NCBI GenBank assembly: GCA_002951815.1
Contig: CP019454.1
Coordinates: 1,116,001 to 1,180,000 of the forward strand
DNA length: 64,000 bases
Direction of reading: 5' to 3'
Origin: Sulfobacillus thermotolerans
GTDB lineage: Bacteria; Bacillota; Sulfobacillia; Sulfobacillales; Sulfobacillaceae
Each line of letters opens with the position of its first letter. Within the stretch, counting starts at the first letter, position 1. Made by a program: the position numbers and the translations under genes. Positions 61,138-64,000 of this stretch are shown in pieces. Below the pieces are notes generated by a model, which was given only the letters and a program-made list of their open reading frames with translations, was not told the DNA's origin and searched no databases.

Positions 61138-61167
61138 TTGTGATGTGGTTCACAAAACAGTTATAAT
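61138..61167 (+). promoter_or_regulatory. fba-prk promoter overlapped by a Rex/Crp-type palindrome
   Basis: TTGTGA-N6-TCACAA (61138-61155) is an exact palindrome matching the Rex consensus and, equally, the core TGTGA-N6-TCACA of Crp/Fnr regulators. Its left half TTGTGA is also the -35 box, 18 bp from TATAAT (61162-61167). The leader to the GTG of fba is about 160 bases. A protein bound here would block polymerase. Confidence 0.6.
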
Positions 61168-61331
61168 AACTCTCGATGAGCCACACCATTTATCGGTATC
61201 GGCCCTCATCTCTTTTATAGGGTGAAATTGCTGAAAATTTGTAATACCTGAAATCATGAAGCCGATTGCGAAATTCCATTCCGTGGGTTCGCAAAAATGG
61301 CCATAGCAGGGACAAAAAAGGAGGGTCACGC

Positions 61332-62186
61332 GTGGGATTTGGATCATTTAATAGCTGGCTGCACGACGGACTAAATAAGGGATATGCCGTAGCGCAAATC
61401 AATATCAACAATCTGGAATTTGTCCAGGCAATTATTGAAGCGGCGGAGGAGGAGAAAGCCCCCGTTATTTTAGGAGCTAGTGAAGGCGCCCTTAAATACA
61501 TGGGGATCGACTACGCGGTGGCCATCTGCCGTACGGCGGCTGAGCGCGCGACAGTGCCTGTTATGTTGCATTTGGATCATGGACCTAATTTGGAATGGGT
61601 GCTCAAGGCGATTCGCTATGGATTTTCTTCTGTAATGATTGATGCGTCGCATCTGCCTTTGGAGGACAATATTGCATTAACCAAGAAAGTGGTCGATTTG
61701 TGCCATCCCCTTGGAATTGAAGTGGAGGCCGAGCTCGGACGGATTACCGGAACGGATGACGACTTAACTGTGGACGAACGACTCGCCACATTATGCCGCC
61801 CCGACGATGCTATGCGTTTTGTGGAGGAAACCCATGTCGACGCATTAGCTGCCGCTATTGGATCCGCGCATGGTCATTATCACGGCACGCCCCAACTTGA
61901 TTTCGAGCGACTGGCGGCCATTCGGGAAGCGACACAAATTCCGTTGGTGCTCCACGGTGGTTCAGGGATTCCTGACGAGGATGTGAAAAAGGCTATTAGT
62001 CTTGGCATTGCAAAAATGAACATTAATACCGACAACCAAGAAGTTTTCACCAAAAAGGTGCGTCAAATTTTGGCAAGCAACGAAACCCTTTATGATCCCA
62101 GAAAATATTTGGGCCCAGGCCGGGATGCTATCAAGGAAATGGTGAAGAGTAAATTGCGACTGACCGGCTCTGTCAATCGCGTCTGA
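61332..62186 (+). CDS. fba: Class II fructose-bisphosphate aldolase
   Basis: A 284-residue zinc-dependent aldolase cleaving or forming fructose-1,6-bisphosphate (sedoheptulose bisphosphate possible). The zinc/catalytic segment is HLDHGPNLEWV (Asp82-His83), with EVEAELGRITGTDDD carrying Glu, then AIGSAHGHYHGTPQLDFERL and LVLHGGSGIPDEDV with the second His, and the NINTDNQ phosphate site. The GTG at 61332 has an ideal AAAAAAGGAGG ribosome site. It is paired with prk, which suggests use in the Calvin cycle. Confidence 0.94.
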   Translation: MGFGSFNSWLHDGLNKGYAVAQININNLEFVQAIIEAAEEEKAPVILGASEGALKYMGIDYAVAICRTAAERATVPVMLHLDHGPNLEWVLKAIRYGFSSVMIDASHLPLEDNIALTKKVVDLCHPLGIEVEAELGRITGTDDDLTVDERLATLCRPDDAMRFVEETHVDALAAAIGSAHGHYHGTPQLDFERLAAIREATQIPLVLHGGSGIPDEDVKKAISLGIAKMNINTDNQEVFTKKVRQILASNETLYDPRKYLGPGRDAIKEMVKSKLRLTGSVNRV

Positions 62187-62245
62187 TAGCGACGAATTAG
62201 GAGGAGAGCATAGACGGGGTGTCTGGACAGATAGGAGGGACTAAA

Positions 62246-63193
62246 ATGGTACCAAAACGTCACCGCATTACAATGATTGGCATCGCGGGAGACAGCGGTG
62301 CAGGCAAGTCAACTTATGCCACGGCTCTACAAGAATTGCTAGGGCCAGACCGCGTAACGGTTTTGACACTAGATGACTATCATTCATTGGACCGTGATGA
62401 GCGTAATGCCATCGGCATTACGGCGTTGAACCCATGGAAGGCGAATAACCTTGGCCTTCTAGTGGATCATGTTTGGGCCTTGAGGCATGGTCGTCCCATT
62501 GTCAAACCGACATATGATCACGCGACCGGACGATTTGGCCCCATGGAAGAAATAGTTCCGAAGGATATTATCATTTTGGAAGGTTTGCATACCCTCTACC
62601 TGGAGCGTCTCCGCGAAGCCTTGGACCTGCGCATGTATTTTGACACGGACAATGAGTTGCGTGTCCGTTGGAAAGTGCGCCGTGATTCTGGGGCCCGTGG
62701 TTATACTCCCCAGGAAGTTTTGGCGGAAATTGAACGGCGACGTCCTGACGTCATGCGCTACATTGAACCGCAGAAAGCGTTTGCAGATCTGGTGATTCAC
62801 TACATGCCTGACGATTCGCAAGAACCCAGTCCCGAATACCCAGAGCCGGTGCGTGTGGTATTTGCTGAGAGACTACGGCGTAACAAGCGCATTTTGGTTA
62901 AATGGTTAGCCTTAGGAGCTCGCCTGGGGTTGGTGCATGCCGAACATGTACATGACATTGTGGAAGGCGAAGAAATGGAAGTGGCGGCACTTTGGGGAAC
63001 GACTCAGCAAACCGCGTTGCAGTCTCTAGTGGAAATGGTGTCTGACAGTCAGTTGTTTCATGAACACATAACCCGATTGGGGAAGACATTGGATTATGAT
63101 CCGATTGGTGTTTCGCGGATTTTAGTGGCTAGTATGATTTTGTTGTTGGACCGTAATTTTCGGCACGATGAACAAAGTCTGCGCCAAATGTAA
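62246..63193 (+). CDS. prk: Phosphoribulokinase
   Basis: A 315-residue P-loop kinase making ribulose-1,5-bisphosphate, the CO2 acceptor of RuBisCO. Walker A is GIAGDSGAGKST (about 12-23), with LTLDDYHSLDRDERN near 45-60, PTYDHATGRF near 90, and the catalytic/Walker B IILEGLHTLY near 110. The RxxRR-type RVRWKVRRDSGARGYTPQEV follows. The C-terminal domain is that of the PRK class II type. The ATG at 62246 has GGAGGGACTAAA before it. It probably shares the fba promoter. Confidence 0.94.
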   Translation: MVPKRHRITMIGIAGDSGAGKSTYATALQELLGPDRVTVLTLDDYHSLDRDERNAIGITALNPWKANNLGLLVDHVWALRHGRPIVKPTYDHATGRFGPMEEIVPKDIIILEGLHTLYLERLREALDLRMYFDTDNELRVRWKVRRDSGARGYTPQEVLAEIERRRPDVMRYIEPQKAFADLVIHYMPDDSQEPSPEYPEPVRVVFAERLRRNKRILVKWLALGARLGLVHAEHVHDIVEGEEMEVAALWGTTQQTALQSLVEMVSDSQLFHEHITRLGKTLDYDPIGVSRILVASMILLLDRNFRHDEQSLRQM

Positions 63194-63219
63194 GGCGAAG
63201 ACCATAGGAACGGTACTAC

Positions 63220-63254
63220 AAAGAAACCCGAAGAGTTACTCTTCGGGTTTCTTT
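63220..63254. terminator. Terminator shared by prk and the methyltransferase gene
   Basis: A perfect 16-bp stem (AAAGAAACCCGAAGAG with CTCTTCGGGTTTCTTT, loop TTA) with runs of T in both arms. The methyltransferase stop codon (63236) falls in the loop, so its last codons form one arm. Confidence 0.88.
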
Positions 63255-63823
63255 GCGGACATTTGGTACCATGGGCTGGGAGCCGGGATAAACTGGACCT
63301 CGCGGAAGTGGTGGGACAGCAGCAAGTGCTCAAGTTCATTCGGTGCAAAACGAATATCAATAGGCGGCCCAAATGCGGTATCCACTTTGTCCCATTCCAC
63401 TAAAAAGTAGGTACCTCCGGGTTTAAGAATGCGAAGGACTTCATTGAGAATCGCAGGATAATCAGGGAGATCGTGAAGCACGTTGGCCATAAGGACCACA
63501 TCGACTGAAGCGTCGGCTATAGGAATATCGTGGGCCATGGCTTGAATCGGGGACAAATTTGTTAGCTTGGCTTCTGTCGCGCGCTTAGCAGTCCATTCCA
63601 ACATATCTTGCTGTCTGTCGATCGCTAATACACGGCCTTGAGGCAATCGCTTGGCCGCAGGGATTGCATAAAAACCCGGCCCACACCCAATATCTGCCAT
63701 AATTAGGTCGGGCCGGGTCAAAAAGTGATCTAAAGTTTCGTCAGGCGGAAAAACTTGCTGGCGGCTAGCCTCCATTTGCGCTAATCGTTCGGGATCGAAA
63801 TGATGACCATCGTGCGGCAACAA
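63236..63823 (-). CDS. Class I SAM-dependent methyltransferase
   Basis: A 195-residue methyltransferase of the UbiE/Arsenite-type fold. Motif I is MADIGCGPGFYAIPAAKRLP (about 42-61), with the acidic end of strand 2 in LAIDRQQDMLEW, and post-I/II features in ANVLHDLPDYPAILNEVLRILKPGG. The substrate is unknown. The start is TTG with GGGAGG upstream. It follows the SHOCT gene by 43 bp on the same strand. Confidence 0.85.
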   Translation of the reverse strand: MLPHDGHHFDPERLAQMEASRQQVFPPDETLDHFLTRPDLIMADIGCGPGFYAIPAAKRLPQGRVLAIDRQQDMLEWTAKRATEAKLTNLSPIQAMAHDIPIADASVDVVLMANVLHDLPDYPAILNEVLRILKPGGTYFLVEWDKVDTAFGPPIDIRFAPNELEHLLLSHHFREVQFIPAPSPWYQMSAKKPEE

Positions 63824-63866
63824 AAAACCTCCCTCAGACTGAATTAGTGAACGTCTAGACCCGGTG

Positions 63867-64000
63867 TTACCATTTTTGCCAGGTCTGTCGCGATTGATTC
63901 AAGCGGCCAATAATCTGATCAAATTCTTCGTGCCCTAGTTCACCCCGGGCATAGCGTTCTTGAGCAATTTCTAGGGGAGTTTGGGTAGGAAGTGATGGTG
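63867..64000 (-). CDS. SHOCT-domain protein, C-terminal fragment
   Basis: Only the last 44 codons are in the window. They read PLEIAQERYARGELGHEEFD followed by IIGRL, the SHOCT (short C-terminal) motif that ends many small membrane or regulatory proteins. The rest lies beyond the right edge. It is upstream of the methyltransferase gene, probably the same transcript. Confidence 0.72.
   Translation of the reverse strand, partial: PSLPTQTPLEIAQERYARGELGHEEFDQIIGRLNQSRQTWQKW

Noticed and set aside
1-64000. CRISPR arrays, tRNA or rRNA genes, intact insertion sequences or prophage
   Set aside because: No regularly spaced repeats, cloverleaf sequences, rRNA segments or complete transposase/phage genes were seen; only one decayed IS110-type fragment is present.

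Overview
The window looks like chromosome from an endospore-forming, acidophilic or sulfur-associated Firmicute of the Sulfobacillus type. This is an inference. It rests on a complete spoIIIAA-AH cluster, spoIVB, spo0A and spoIIM in the usual Firmicutes order (efp - spoIIIA - accC - asp23 - nusB - folD - xseAB - ispA - dxs - tlyA - nadK - argR - recN - spoIVB - spo0A), together with a DsrE-type sulfur protein, a CtaA-type heme A synthase, a phosphoribulokinase beside a class II aldolase (Calvin cycle), a SUF Fe-S operon and roughly 50-55% GC. No tRNA, rRNA, CRISPR array or intact mobile element was seen.

Layout. 1-3.9 kb (minus): sufC-sufD-sufS-sufU-sufB, with sufB cut by the window edge and a perfect 17-bp palindrome just downstream of the promoter. 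4.1-17.7 kb (plus): a YqeG-type phosphatase, a small receiver-like protein, then a chorismate cluster (aroE, a short prepilin peptidase, aroC, aroK, aroB). It is interrupted by the whole glycine-cleavage set gcvT-gcvH-gcvPA-gcvPB plus glyA, then resumes with aroQ, a Xaa-Pro peptidase, efp and a CD1247-like zinc-ribbon protein. 17.8-22.6 kb: spoIIIAA-AH. 22.8-23.1 kb (minus): a DsrE-like gene occupying the place where accB is usually found. 23.4-36.2 kb (plus): a long, tightly coupled housekeeping run covering fatty acid, transcription, folate, DNA repair, isoprenoid, NADP and lipid functions. 36.4-38.9 kb: spoIVB, a small membrane protein and spo0A. 39-43.8 kb: leucine dehydrogenase, a conserved unknown, an Hfq-like protein, nudF, a two-HTH regulator, spoIIM and a YciI protein.

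43.9-64 kb is a more mosaic region with alternating strands: an EamA transporter, acetoacetyl-CoA synthetase, ctaA, two SigH-like sigma factors and one orphan ECF sigma factor, malic enzyme, an unusual module of HD protein + two thymidylate-kinase-like proteins + Ppx/GppA phosphatase carrying a decayed IS110-type transposase fragment, several small membrane proteins, WrbA, an FAD oxidoreductase, an atypical SDR, and fba-prk behind a Rex/Crp-type palindrome. It ends with a methyltransferase and the tail of a SHOCT protein.

Most genes overlap or abut, with ATGA/TAATG junctions. GTG and TTG starts are common, and one sigma factor appears to begin at ATT. Convergent genes often share hairpins that run into coding sequence.
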